Shown here: positions 1 through 6,573 of the stretch, one piece after another
Layout: the number at the start of each line of letters is the position of its first letter
How positions within the stretch are numbered: position 1 is the first letter of the stretch
Assembly (NCBI RefSeq): GCF_019083965.1
Contig: NZ_JAHRCY010000044.1
Coordinates: 1-33,336, forward strand
Reading direction: 5' to 3'
DNA length: 33,336 nucleotides
Source: Catellatospora tritici
Lineage (GTDB): Bacteria; Actinomycetota; Actinomycetes; Mycobacteriales; Micromonosporaceae
Translations under genes and position numbers: made by a program
Notes under the pieces: generated by a model
Database searches by the model: none
The model's input: only the letters and a program-made list of their open reading frames with translations
What the model was told of the DNA's origin: nothing

Positions 1-11
1 TGATGGCACGG

Positions 12-74
12 CAGGCACGGGACTCCTGTCGTTGAAGCGTAGAGAACTCCAATGATCGATGAGTCCCGTGCCTG
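12..74. repeat. 14-bp perfect inverted repeat
   Basis: CAGGCACGGGACTC at 12-25 is matched exactly by its reverse complement GAGTCCCGTGCCTG at 61-74, leaving a 35-base loop. It may be the end region of an insertion sequence or an RNA hairpin overlapping the small ORF that starts at 52. The left part may continue outside the window. Confidence 0.6.
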
Positions 75-129
75 TTCGCTATCCCTGACCGGCCACGCCC
101 AGCTCAACGCCTACTGCCGGTCGCTCTAA
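52..129 (+). pseudogene. 25-codon reading frame, possible chimeric gene remnant
   Basis: ATG at 52 opens a 25-residue frame ending in TAA at 127-129, ten bases before tRNA-like sequence. Its first half overlaps the right arm of the inverted repeat. Its last part (LTGHAQLNAYCRSL) reads like the tail of a larger protein. Integrase genes of actinomycete integrative elements often end next to a tRNA 3' end, so this could be such a tail fused to an insertion-sequence start. That is inference; no catalytic motif remains and the peptide may not be made. Confidence 0.25.
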
Positions 130-130
130 G

Positions 131-163
131 CCCGAGACGCCGGTTCGATCCCGGCCCGCGCCA
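131..163 (+). other. tRNA 3'-end remnant, candidate attachment site
   Basis: Positions 139-155 form a perfect T arm: stem GCCGG, loop TTCGATC, stem CCGGC. They are followed by CCGCGCC and A, the position expected for the 3' acceptor strand and discriminator base. The matching 5' acceptor strand (GGCGCGG), D arm and anticodon arm are absent upstream, so this is not a whole tRNA. Site-specific integrases of actinomycete elements use tRNA 3' ends and leave such a copy at one junction. An attL/attR scar is therefore the simplest reading. Confidence 0.5.
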
Positions 164-215
164 CCTCTGAACAACACACCCGCACCACCACGCCCCGTCC
201 CTACGAACCCACGAT

Positions 216-259
216 CCGGCCATTCCTTCCTACGTCCCAGACGCGGCAGGAATGGCCGG
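216..259. repeat. 12-bp perfect inverted repeat upstream of the HNH gene
   Basis: CCGGCCATTCCT (216-227) and AGGAATGGCCGG (248-259) are exact reverse complements around a 20-base loop. It lies just downstream of the tRNA remnant and ends a few bases before the HNH nuclease frame. It could be a terminator-like hairpin or an operator. Confidence 0.5.
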
Positions 260-262
260 AAC

Positions 263-601
263 GTGGCCCGAATGCGGGGTGATCCGGTGACCGAACCCCG
301 CCGGCCGTGGGAAGGCAGCACCCGGCGCGTACGCCTCCCGGCCGACTGGCCCGCCCGACGCGCCCGCGTCCTCACCTGCGACGGCCACCGCTGCACCGCC
401 AGCGACGACGGCACCCGGTGCACCCGAGCGGCGACCGACGTCGACCACGTACACCGCGGCGACAACCACGACGACACCAACCTGACGTCGCTGTGCGGAT
501 GGCACCACGCCCGCAAGAGCAGTGCGGAAGGAAACGCAGCACGCGCCCTCACCCGGATGACGCAGGCACGCCCACGGGAGCGCCATCCGGGTAGGCGTTA
601 G
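263..601 (+). CDS. HNH endonuclease
   Basis: Small HNH-type nuclease of up to 112 residues. The H-N-H core is visible in the second half: DVDHVHRGD (first His pair), DDTNLTSLC (central Asn) and GWHHARKS (last His pair). A CxxH/C pair (DGHRC, GTRC) before the core may bind a structural zinc. Relatives are often encoded next to phage terminase genes or in mobile elements and cut double-stranded DNA. Starts at 263 (GTG), 272 (ATG) and 287 (GTG) are possible; 287 is attractive because GGGG precedes it by about seven bases and family members usually begin just before the RPW motif. The neighbouring tRNA scar fits a mobile-element remnant, but no other phage gene is seen. Confidence 0.8.
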   Translation: MARMRGDPVTEPRRPWEGSTRRVRLPADWPARRARVLTCDGHRCTASDDGTRCTRAATDVDHVHRGDNHDDTNLTSLCGWHHARKSSAEGNAARALTRMTQARPRERHPGRR

Positions 602-604
602 CGA

Positions 605-1297
605 TCAGACAGGGGCACCGACATATGCGGTGCACTTGGCGGGCTTGCCGCTCACGATCACGTCGCTCTTGACGACTGCCGGTCCGTTGGCGGGTACCAC
701 GTCGGGGTACTCACTGGATCCCCCGATAACCTTTCCGCCGGAGTCGAAGCAGGCGACGCCCACGCGGATATCCTTCAACGGCTCAGCCGTCGGATTCGTG
801 ACCGTGAACGTCACCGTGTACCGGTCCTTCGCGTACTCCTGCGTACCGATCTTGTACGCGGTCGCCTTGACCTCAGGGAACGGCTTTGCGTCTGTCGTGC
901 TGCCGATGACCACGGTCGGCTCCACCTTGCCGACCTTCGCCCCACCGTCGATCGTCACCTGCGTACCGATCGCCAGCGTTTCGCCAGGCCGGTTGAACGA
1001 CTCGGTCTGGCTCTCACTCGCGATCAACGCGCCGGCCTTGTCAAAGATGTTGAACTGCACAGTGACGAAGTGACCCTCAGCACCCTTGTCGTTCTTCACG
1101 ACCGCGGTGATCCAGGCGTATTCGTCCTGCTGCCCAAACCCACTGCTGACAATGGTCGGCAGGCCCGGAGCGGCCGACTGCGCCGTCTGGGGAGACGAAG
1201 CGGGGCCGGATGCAGCTGGCTCGTTGCCGCCACCGCAGGCGGCAGAGAACAGCAGCGGAAGCAGCACCACAGCGAAGCCGCGCCTAAATCGGCTCAT
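605..1297 (-). CDS. secreted lipoprotein with FxLYD-like domain
   Basis: 230-residue exported lipoprotein. The N-terminus has two Arg pairs, a hydrophobic stretch and the lipobox LFSAAC, giving lipidation at Cys21. A low-complexity Ser/Ala/Pro linker follows. The remainder is two beta-rich halves of the type seen in FxLYD proteins: a segment on change during a process (NIFDKAGALIASES) and a C-terminal segment (VTNPTAEPLKDIRVGVACFD). GGAG lies five bases before the ATG, supporting this start. It converges with the HNH gene with almost no spacer. The domain usually occurs on cell-surface proteins of unknown ligand; no enzymatic motif is visible. Confidence 0.8.
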   Translation of the reverse strand: MSRFRRGFAVVLLPLLFSAACGGGNEPAASGPASSPQTAQSAAPGLPTIVSSGFGQQDEYAWITAVVKNDKGAEGHFVTVQFNIFDKAGALIASESQTESFNRPGETLAIGTQVTIDGGAKVGKVEPTVVIGSTTDAKPFPEVKATAYKIGTQEYAKDRYTVTFTVTNPTAEPLKDIRVGVACFDSGGKVIGGSSEYPDVVPANGPAVVKSDVIVSGKPAKCTAYVGAPV

Positions 1298-1399
1298 GTC
1301 ACTCCAATCGATGAGGGATACGCCGCATCACTGTAGGGGCTAACAGCTGCTGGCTTGTCGGCGCTCTCTGGTGATACATGGTGCTCTATAGATATTTGT

Positions 1400-1939
1400 G
1401 TGAACTTGAAGGAGTGGGCAGCGGCGACCGGTGTGTCGTATGTGACCGCGCGGCGGCAGTACGCGGCTGGGATGCTGCCCGTTCCCACGTATCGGCTTGG
1501 TCGGCTCATCATGGTCGGCGAACCACTGACTGGCGCGGCTCCAAAGGTCGGGCAGACCGTCGCGTACGCCCGGGTTTCGTCGGTCGATCAGAAGCCTGAC
1601 CTGGACCGGCAGGTCGCCCGGGTCACCGTCTGGGCCACCGGCTGGCACCTGCCCGTCGACCGGGTGGTGACCGAGGTCGGCTCCGCGCTCAGCGGGCACC
1701 GCAAGAAGTTCCTCGCCCTGCTGGGAGATCCTGCCGTGTCAACCATCGTGGTGGAGCACCGGGACCGGTTCGCCCGTTTCGGTGCCGAGTACGTCGAGGC
1801 CGCCCTGACCGCGCAAGGGCGTCGTCTGCTGGTCGTCGACCCGGCCGAGCTCGAACATCACCGCGATGGCCGCTTCTGTCATTCCCCGCCGCGAGGGACA
1901 AACGCCCAGCTCACGTTAAAGGGAAAGCTAAGTTCGTGA
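1400..1939 (+). CDS. IS607-type serine recombinase, C-terminus degraded
   Basis: The frame is open from 1355, but the family start is the GTG at 1400 (VNLKEWAAATGVSY), so the first 15 codons are probably untranslated. It has a MerR-like helix-turn-helix (residues ~1-40), then the serine recombinase catalytic domain with YARVSSVDQ (Ser nucleophile) and EHRDRFARFG. This architecture is the transposase TnpA of IS607 elements, where the HTH precedes the catalytic domain. After VDPAELE the usual tail with a LYGRR-like motif is lost in this frame; traces of it can be read in another frame near 1870-1905, suggesting a frameshift. No tnpB follows, so this is an IS607 remnant and probably inactive. 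Confidence 0.8.
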   Translation: MNLKEWAAATGVSYVTARRQYAAGMLPVPTYRLGRLIMVGEPLTGAAPKVGQTVAYARVSSVDQKPDLDRQVARVTVWATGWHLPVDRVVTEVGSALSGHRKKFLALLGDPAVSTIVVEHRDRFARFGAEYVEAALTAQGRRLLVVDPAELEHHRDGRFCHSPPRGTNAQLTLKGKLSS

Positions 1940-1976
1940 GCCAAATTCGGTTGACGCAGGTGGCAGGCTGCCGAGC

Positions 1977-2726
1977 ATGAGCGACTTCGAGAAGCTTGTG
2001 GCCGAAGGGGAATCTGTGCCTGTGGAGGGTTGGGACTTCACGTGGTTCGAAGGGCGCGCGACCGAGGAACGACCACCGTGGGGCTATCTCCGCCTGGTCT
2101 CGGAACGGATGGCCGGCGCGCGCGCAGCGCTCGACATCCAGACGGGTGGTGGCGAGGTACTCGCGAAGATCCCGACGCCGCCACCGATTCTCGTCGCCAC
2201 CGAGTCCTGGCCGCCGAACCTCGCGATTGCGGGCCGCAATCTTCGGCCCCTCGGCGGCAAGGTCGTCCTCGTAGACGAGGACGCGCCGCTGCCGTTCGAC
2301 GATGCGTCGTTCGACCTCGTCGTGAGCCGTCATCCGACCGGTACGGACTGGTCCGAGATCGCGCGAGTGCTGACGCCCGGCGGCACGTATCTCTCCCAGC
2401 AGATCGGCGCCGGCACCAACATCGAGCTCTCCCGCTTCTTCAAAGGCCCGCGGGAGATACCCGACAGATGGCGTACCGACTACCGTGTTGCCCTCGCGAA
2501 GGCCGCCGGACTCGACATCGTCGATGTTCGGGAGGCAACACTTCGTGTGGTCTTCTACGACGTTGCCGCCGTGATCGTGTTCCTCCGCAAGGTGATTTGG
2601 ACCGTCGACGACTTCAGCGTGGCACGTTATCGAGACAGACTCGCCGATATGCATACCCAGATTGAGCGAGATGGATCATTCGTGTCGCACGCTCAGCGAT
2701 TCCTGATCGAGACGCGCAAGCCCTGA
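1977..2726 (+). CDS. class I SAM-dependent methyltransferase
   Basis: 249-residue cytosolic protein with a Rossmann-type methyltransferase core. Motif I is ALDIQTGGGEVL (residues ~50-61), followed by the acidic strand end LVDEDAPLPF (~100-109), then FDLVVSRH and the post-motif region LTPGGTYLSQQIG. This order matches the methyltransferase 11 family. Small-molecule substrates are usual, but nothing shows which one. The ATG at 1977 has no strong Shine-Dalgarno sequence (GGCAGG about 9-14 bases upstream). The gene stands alone after the IS607 remnant. Length and frame look intact. Confidence 0.85.
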   Translation: MSDFEKLVAEGESVPVEGWDFTWFEGRATEERPPWGYLRLVSERMAGARAALDIQTGGGEVLAKIPTPPPILVATESWPPNLAIAGRNLRPLGGKVVLVDEDAPLPFDDASFDLVVSRHPTGTDWSEIARVLTPGGTYLSQQIGAGTNIELSRFFKGPREIPDRWRTDYRVALAKAAGLDIVDVREATLRVVFYDVAAVIVFLRKVIWTVDDFSVARYRDRLADMHTQIERDGSFVSHAQRFLIETRKP

Positions 2727-2827
2727 ACCGAACCACTGCAGCGACCACGGCCGGGCGCTGCCGACCCGGGTGCTCGGGCCAGCGGAACACCTTGACCCCC
2801 GCCAAATTCGTTGAGCCCCTATGAAGC

Positions 2828-2862
2828 GTGACAGGGGTCACGAATTCCGTTACTGTCAGTAA
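2828..2862. promoter_or_regulatory. two adjacent palindromes, possible operator
   Basis: GTGAC-AGGG-GTCAC (2828-2841) is followed by TTACTG-T-CAGTAA (2850-2862). The second resembles TetR-family operators in shape, and an AT-richer stretch (AATGTATTGT) follows it. No intact gene starts just downstream on the plus strand, and no TetR gene is nearby. The site may be an orphan left after gene loss. Confidence 0.35.
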
Positions 2863-2977
2863 TGTATTGTGGTCGCGCCGCGCTCACGCGTAGCAAGGCG
2901 GAGGGCGCTGGCACGGGGCGGCGTCCTCCGCCGGCGCGTCCGCCTCCTGTATCAGCGGACGTTCCGCTCGCGGGTGT

Positions 2978-3001
2978 GGCAGGAGGAGGGCCCTCCTTGC
3001 C
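2978..3001 (-). terminator. GC-rich hairpin downstream of a truncated gene
   Basis: GGC-AGGAGGAGGG/CCCTCCTTGC-C forms a palindrome centred at 2990/2991, with AGGAGGG-CCCTCCT exact. It lies about 20 bases past the stop of the minus-strand fragment at 3022 and could end its transcription. There is no clear T-run. Confidence 0.35.
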
Positions 3002-3021
3002 CGCGCCGCCCTCCTCCTTCG

Positions 3022-3223
3022 TCAGTCCATTAGGAGCGCTACACGGCGTTCCAGATCTGTGACGGCGCTCTCAAGTTCTCTGATCTGGCTGATGGCCGCG
3101 TCGAGCCGCAGGCGCCTCTGGTTCTCAGGCGTAACCGTCGCCTCTGCGGGCCACGGCTCTTGGACGAGCTGATTCACGACGCTCTTCGCGCGAACGCCGA
3201 TCAGATCTGTCAGGCCGAGAAAC
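3022..3223 (-). pseudogene. C-terminal gene fragment with coiled coil, cut by the 215-bp element
   Basis: On the minus strand an open frame runs from the edge of the MITE-like element (3223) to a TGA at 3022-3024. It encodes about 66 residues: FLGLTDLIGVRAKSVVNQLV, an acidic linker, then a helix rich in charged and Leu residues (ISQIRELESAVTDLERRVAL) that looks like a coiled coil. There is no start codon or ribosome site inside the fragment. The 5' part is missing exactly where the mobile element begins, so the gene was split by insertion or by recombination at the element. The family is not recognised. A mycobacteriophage- or regulator-type coiled-coil tail is possible, but nothing decides this. 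Confidence 0.6.
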
Positions 3224-3438
3224 GGCGCTGTTGCATTGAGCCATCGTGCACGCCCGGCGCCGCAGATCTTCCTGTGTGAGCATGGGACGGCTTGCGATAA
3301 CTGGCGATCGGTCGCGTCCGAGCGATGCCGATAGAACCACTTTGTCCCGATCCTGACGACCGCTACGGGCGCGCAGGTTCGATCTCGCTACAAGTCCTAC
3401 GGCTCCCGATCTCGGCGATCACCCAATGCGACAGGGCC
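3224..3438 (-). mobile_element. 215-bp MITE-like element, copy A
   Basis: Same length and nearly the same sequence as the plus-strand copies at 4899-5113 and 13213-13427, but inverted. Its ends are GGCGCTGTTGCATTG at 3224 and the complement of GGCCCTGTCGCATTG at 3438, an imperfect terminal inverted repeat of about 23 bp. By eye it differs from copy B at about six positions. It contains no transposase. The left end interrupts a coding fragment; the right end abuts an ISL3 scrap. The 8-bp flanks are not a clear duplication. Confidence 0.8.
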
Positions 3439-3720
3439 TGAAGAACTGGCCAGAATGCCGCACGACGGGGTAGCTGCCGATGTAGCCGAGGTCGACGATC
3501 TTCCGGAAGAGGAGGCTGCTCATGCCGTGTCGGGGTATCCACTGCGACCGCAGGTGGGCTTTGATGGGGTCGAGGAGGCTGAGTTCGGTCGCCGTTCAAC
3601 GGCGTGGCTGGGCTCAGGCGACCCGCTCGCCGGCGGGTGGTCGAGCTCCCTGCTTGCGAGCGCCTACGGACATACCCGGCGCAGCTGGCACCAGCCGAAC
3701 TGGCGGGAGCCGCCTCGACA
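3439..3720 (-). pseudogene. ISL3-family transposase internal fragment
   Basis: Reading the minus strand from ~3610 to 3439 gives SLLDPIKAHLRSQW..., then a helix ending KIVDLGYIGSYPVVR. This aligns with the same part of the ISL3 transposase remnant at 26599-27691 (SLLDPCKAHLLSRW...EIVDLGFTGSYALVR). This segment lies between the DDE core halves of ISL3 transposases. Both ends are missing: the MITE-like element cuts it at 3438, and upstream (3610-3720) the similarity fades up to the stop codon of the secreted-protein gene. It is clearly non-functional. Confidence 0.65.
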
Positions 3721-4596
3721 TCACGGCGCGCAGATGGCGTACACCCTGACATACCAGTCCGGACGGTAGCCTGTCTGGTCCTCGTGCGCGGCCACGTCGA
3801 CTCCGCCGAGTGCACCCGGCCCCAACAGGCCGATCCGGTCGAGGTGCACCTGACGCTCGCTGGCGCCGCTGAGTCCACCGATAAGCGCACCGGTCCCGTG
3901 TACCTTCGTCCCGGCCGGGCACTCCACGCTTACTCCCTTGTTGACAGACGACGAGATGCTGTCGACCGACACCCTCTGCTGCCCCATCGGGTTGGTGCAG
4001 ATCGCATATGCGTATGCGCCGAAGGGACCGGACACGTTCTCGTCAGGAGTCACCCCTACCCAGACATCCCACGGCTCGGGAGCGGGTCCGGGACTGATGT
4101 AGGCCAGTTTGAACTGGTAGCCGCCGACCGCGGCACCCCCGGTGCCCATCACCCGCTTGCCCTCCGGACAGATCACCAAGGTGTGGACGATGTCGTCCCC
4201 GGGCTCGCCGGCGTCATACGCCGATACCAGCTCCCAGCCGGGGACAGGGTTTCCGCAGATCGCCCACGAGTAGAGCGTCCAGTCGGCGTCGTAGTCGCCG
4301 TCCTCCATCGCCGACGCGTAGTAGGAGTGCCAGCCGCCCTGCGGCACCATGGCGGTCAGCCGCACTTCGTTGCCGCCTCCGACGATATCGGCCCCGCCAC
4401 CGAGGATCACCTTTCCACTCGGGCAGAACGCGTTGGCCGTCTTGGCGCTTTCAGATCCGGTCAGATCGCTCCAGTCGATGGTCACGACGATGCCCGACAC
4501 CGCCTCGGCGGGCGCAGCGGCCGTCAGCGACACCGACGCGCCGAGAACCACTGTAGCCAGGACGGCGGCAGGCTTCGACCTTCGAAATGAGAGCAT
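3721..4596 (-). CDS. secreted Cys-repeat protein, function unknown
   Basis: The ATG at 4596 has GAGGTGG a few bases upstream; the longer frame up to 4671 has no ribosome site. The start gives 291 residues with a signal peptide (basic MLSFRRSK, hydrophobic core, APAEA cleavage). The mature protein carries three copies of a CPxGKxxxGxGA motif: FCPSGKVILGGGA, ICPEGKRVMGTGGA and ECPAGTKVHGTGA. Each is followed by a beta-rich stretch ending near a WAICGN/YAICTN/YAICAP Cys. Such repeats occur in secreted actinobacterial proteins of unknown role; paired cysteines suggest disulfides. It is flanked by ISL3 and transposase scraps and by two inverted 215-bp elements, so it may have been mobilised as cargo. 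Confidence 0.8.
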   Translation of the reverse strand: MLSFRRSKPAAVLATVVLGASVSLTAAAPAEAVSGIVVTIDWSDLTGSESAKTANAFCPSGKVILGGGADIVGGGNEVRLTAMVPQGGWHSYYASAMEDGDYDADWTLYSWAICGNPVPGWELVSAYDAGEPGDDIVHTLVICPEGKRVMGTGGAAVGGYQFKLAYISPGPAPEPWDVWVGVTPDENVSGPFGAYAYAICTNPMGQQRVSVDSISSSVNKGVSVECPAGTKVHGTGALIGGLSGASERQVHLDRIGLLGPGALGGVDVAAHEDQTGYRPDWYVRVYAICAP

Positions 4597-4784
4597 GTGC
4601 CACCTCGCGCGGTTGCCGTATGGACCGGATAGGACTGCGGAGCACCACCATAGGTGCGCCTGGAACACCACGCACGTGACCCGCCTCTACCCGACAGCGT
4701 CGCTCCCGCGTCGGCCGGTGGGCGTTGATTTGTTCGCCGCATACGGGTTCTTGCTCACCTTTCGGACATTGTTGGTGAGCTTGG

Positions 4785-4898
4785 CTAGGTCGAGATCATC
4801 TGCTGGCAGAGTCGCTGGAAGTGGCTGGGGCGTCTGGCCTTGCTCGCGGGCGACTGGTGGGCAAGGCGGACGATGTTGGTGCCGGCGGCGGTCAGGAC
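4785..4898 (-). pseudogene. transposase C-terminal fragment
   Basis: The minus-strand frame ending at TAG 4785-4787 encodes AVLTAAGTNIVRLAHQ, then an SHFQRL segment. The LTAAxxNIxRL pattern is typical of the C-terminal end of DDE transposases of IS1182/IS4-like groups. The upstream part is replaced by copy B of the 215-bp element, whose own ATG (near 5012) happens to read into this frame. A 7-bp hairpin (GCTCACC 4753-4759 / GGTGAGC 4774-4780) lies just beyond the stop. Confidence 0.45.
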
Positions 4899-5113
4899 GG
4901 CCCTGTTGCATTGGGTGATCGCCGAGATCGGGAGCCGTCGGACTTGTAGCGAGATCGAACCTGCGCGCCCGTAGCGGTCGTCAGGATCGGGACAAAGTGG
5001 TGCTATCGGCATCGCTCGGCGGCGACTGATCGCCAGTTATCGCAAGCCGTCCCATGCTCACACAGGAAGATCTGCGGCGCCGGGCGTGCACGATGGCTCA
5101 ATGCAACAGCGCC
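4899..5113 (+). mobile_element. 215-bp MITE-like element, copy B
   Basis: Ends GGCCCTGTTGCATTG (4899) and CAATGCAACAGCGCC (to 5113) form a terminal inverted repeat of about 23 bp, about 19 matching. It is inverted relative to copy A, with the secreted-protein gene between them. It contains no coding capacity of its own beyond short frames. Its left end is inside a transposase fragment. No matching 8-bp flanks are seen. Confidence 0.8.
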
Positions 5114-5190
5114 CTCTGAACCTCCATCTTCCCGACCGATGAAGAGGATCATGGCCCACGGGAATCGTCCAGTTGCTCTAAGGTGACCTG

Positions 5191-5859
5191 GTGCCTTCAC
5201 TTCGTGTGACGACTGTCCTGTTCGATTTCGCCTGGACGCTGTTCGCCAGCGACCCGGTCTGCTGGGTCGGCAACGCGGCGACCATGATCGGGCGGACGGT
5301 GGCGCCTGGTGAGGCGCAGCGCATCGCCGACGACTTCGCCGACTTGTTACGGGCGACCGCTACAGATCCCGCGCACATCGCGCGGGACCTCGACCCTCAG
5401 GTCTGGGATCAGGCGATTCTGGCCGTGCTAAACCAGATTCCCGGGGTGAACGCGTCATTTGCGCGCGCGCTGCATGAGACGCGCGCCGAAGCGGTCGAGC
5501 CTTACGCGGACACGTTGCCCACCCTCGCCGCGCTGCATGCCGCCGACATCCGCCTCGGCGTGGTGAGCAACGTGGGCTGGGACATCCGCGAATGCTTCGT
5601 CCGGCACGGGCTTGACCGCTACATCGACGCCTTCGTGCTCTCCTACGAGGTCGGCTTCGTCAAACCCGACGTGCGGATCTGGCGCACCGCCCTCGACGCC
5701 TTGGCCGCACAGCCGGACCGGACGCTGATGGTCGGAGATCACCCCGGCGGCGACGGTGGTTCCGTGACGGCCGGGATTCCGGCCCTTGTGCTGCCGATGG
5801 TGAGTTCGCCTGCCCAACACCGTGGTTTCGATCACGTGCTGCGGCTGGCCGGGATCTGA
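5191..5859 (+). CDS. HAD-superfamily hydrolase-like protein, atypical motif I
   Basis: 222-residue protein beginning at GTG 5191, with AAGGTGA about five bases upstream. HAD motifs are in order: motif I LFDFAWTLF (residues 10-18) with the nucleophilic Asp12, motif II VVSNVGW, motif III Lys in FVKPDVRIW, and motif IV MVGDHPGGDGG. A four-helix cap lies between motifs I and II. In standard phosphatases motif I is DxDGT; here the second Asp is Ala14 and the Gly is Trp. The general acid/base is therefore missing, and ordinary phosphatase activity is doubtful. The gene begins about 80 bases after the 215-bp element and ends against a transposase remnant. Confidence 0.85.
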   Translation: MPSLRVTTVLFDFAWTLFASDPVCWVGNAATMIGRTVAPGEAQRIADDFADLLRATATDPAHIARDLDPQVWDQAILAVLNQIPGVNASFARALHETRAEAVEPYADTLPTLAALHAADIRLGVVSNVGWDIRECFVRHGLDRYIDAFVLSYEVGFVKPDVRIWRTALDALAAQPDRTLMVGDHPGGDGGSVTAGIPALVLPMVSSPAQHRGFDHVLRLAGI

Positions 5860-5861
5860 AC

Positions 5862-6116
5862 CTGCGGCAAGCGTCGCCCGTCCTGGTGTTGTTGAGCAGT
5901 CGAACAGCTCGGCCAGCAGCGTCTGCGACAGGTTGTCGCGCAGTAGAGCAGGACCATCAGCACCGTGCGGTACGGGCCGACGGCACGGCGGCGCGCTGGG
6001 TCCAGGCTGCCGTGGGCGTAGACGTCGAGGACGAGCCGGTCGACCTGATCGCCGGTCAGGCCCGTCATAGTCTCTACCCGTGGCGGCCTGTCCGCGAAGA
6101 TCGGTTGAGTTGTCAC
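5862..6116 (-). pseudogene. IS5-like transposase N-terminal fragment
   Basis: From ATG 6116 the minus frame reads MTGLTGDQVDRLVLDVY, then YRTVLMVLLY. After this the frame shifts, and RDNLSQTLLAELFDC continues in the next frame. This is the helix-turn-helix leader (HTH_Tnp_4 type) that precedes a DDE_Tnp_4 domain in IS5-group transposases. The catalytic domain is gone: the sequence ends against the 3' end of the HAD gene. A C-terminal fragment of the same general type is found at about 11800-11970. Confidence 0.6.
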
Positions 6117-6204
6117 AAGCCAGGTGATCTACCCGCGGATGGGTCGTCGTGTCTACTTCCGACAGATCACAGGTTGACCAAACGCTCCGGCCGTCAATCG
6201 ATGT

Positions 6205-6455
6205 CTATCGAATGAACAGCTCTCGCAGTTCCACGAACAGGTCCTCATTCGCGTCAGATGCGATGTAGACGATTCCAGCGACCCGCAGAACCGGCGGCTC
6301 AACCCTGCTTCCGGGTGAGGAAACAGGCAGGAGGTTCGGCGCTTGTGCGAGTGACGAGGTCGAGGCGCGTGGCGAAGTCGATCACGGATGCGGCGGTGAC
6401 CTTGCCGGACTCGTCGCGCACATGCCGTAGCGAGCCGCAGAGCAGCAGAAGGCAC
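6205..6455 (-). pseudogene. unidentified gene fragment in two frames
   Basis: Two coding-like minus-strand stretches overlap. One (6299 to ~6455) includes LRHVRDESGKVTAASVIDF and ends KQG-stop. The other (6205 to ~6310) includes VLRVAGIVYIASDAN and ends ELRELFIR-stop. A single frameshift near 6300 would join them into one C-terminal fragment. No family is recognised. The upstream edge meets a plus-strand NB-ARC scrap, so the gene has lost its 5' part. Confidence 0.35.
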
Positions 6456-6456
6456 T

Positions 6457-6573
6457 CGTTTCCCCGACGGCCGCCTCTACGTGAACCTGCACGGCTACGA
6501 CCGCGCAGCCCCGACGACACAGCTGTCGGCCCTGCGCCTCCTGCTCGGCTCCGTGGGCGTGCCCGCCGATCAT
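6457..6573 (+). pseudogene. fragment of AfsR-type NB-ARC domain
   Basis: The frame encodes RFPDGRLYVNLHGYD followed by TTQLSALRLLLGSVGVPADH. It aligns with the region just after the P-loop of the intact regulator at 8708-11569 (RFPDGQLYVNLRGFD, then the ALAVASHRIPAD stretch). The hallmark FPDGxLYVNLxG is typical of AfsR/SARP NB-ARC proteins. Neither the P-loop nor downstream motifs are present. It is divergent from the 8708 gene, so it comes from a different family member, not from a recent local duplication. Confidence 0.6.

Noticed and set aside
1..2726. A prophage
   Set aside because: The HNH nuclease and tRNA scar are suggestive, but no terminase, portal, capsid, tail or lysis gene is visible.
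2862..3062. 66-codon plus-strand open frame after the palindromes
   Set aside because: Pro/Ala/Gly-rich low complexity, no ribosome site, and it overlaps the better-supported minus-strand fragment at 3022-3223.
3224..3340. Short frame MVLSASL... conserved in the 215-bp elements
   Set aside because: It is interrupted by a stop in copy B and has no ribosome site; its conservation is explained by the element's overall similarity.
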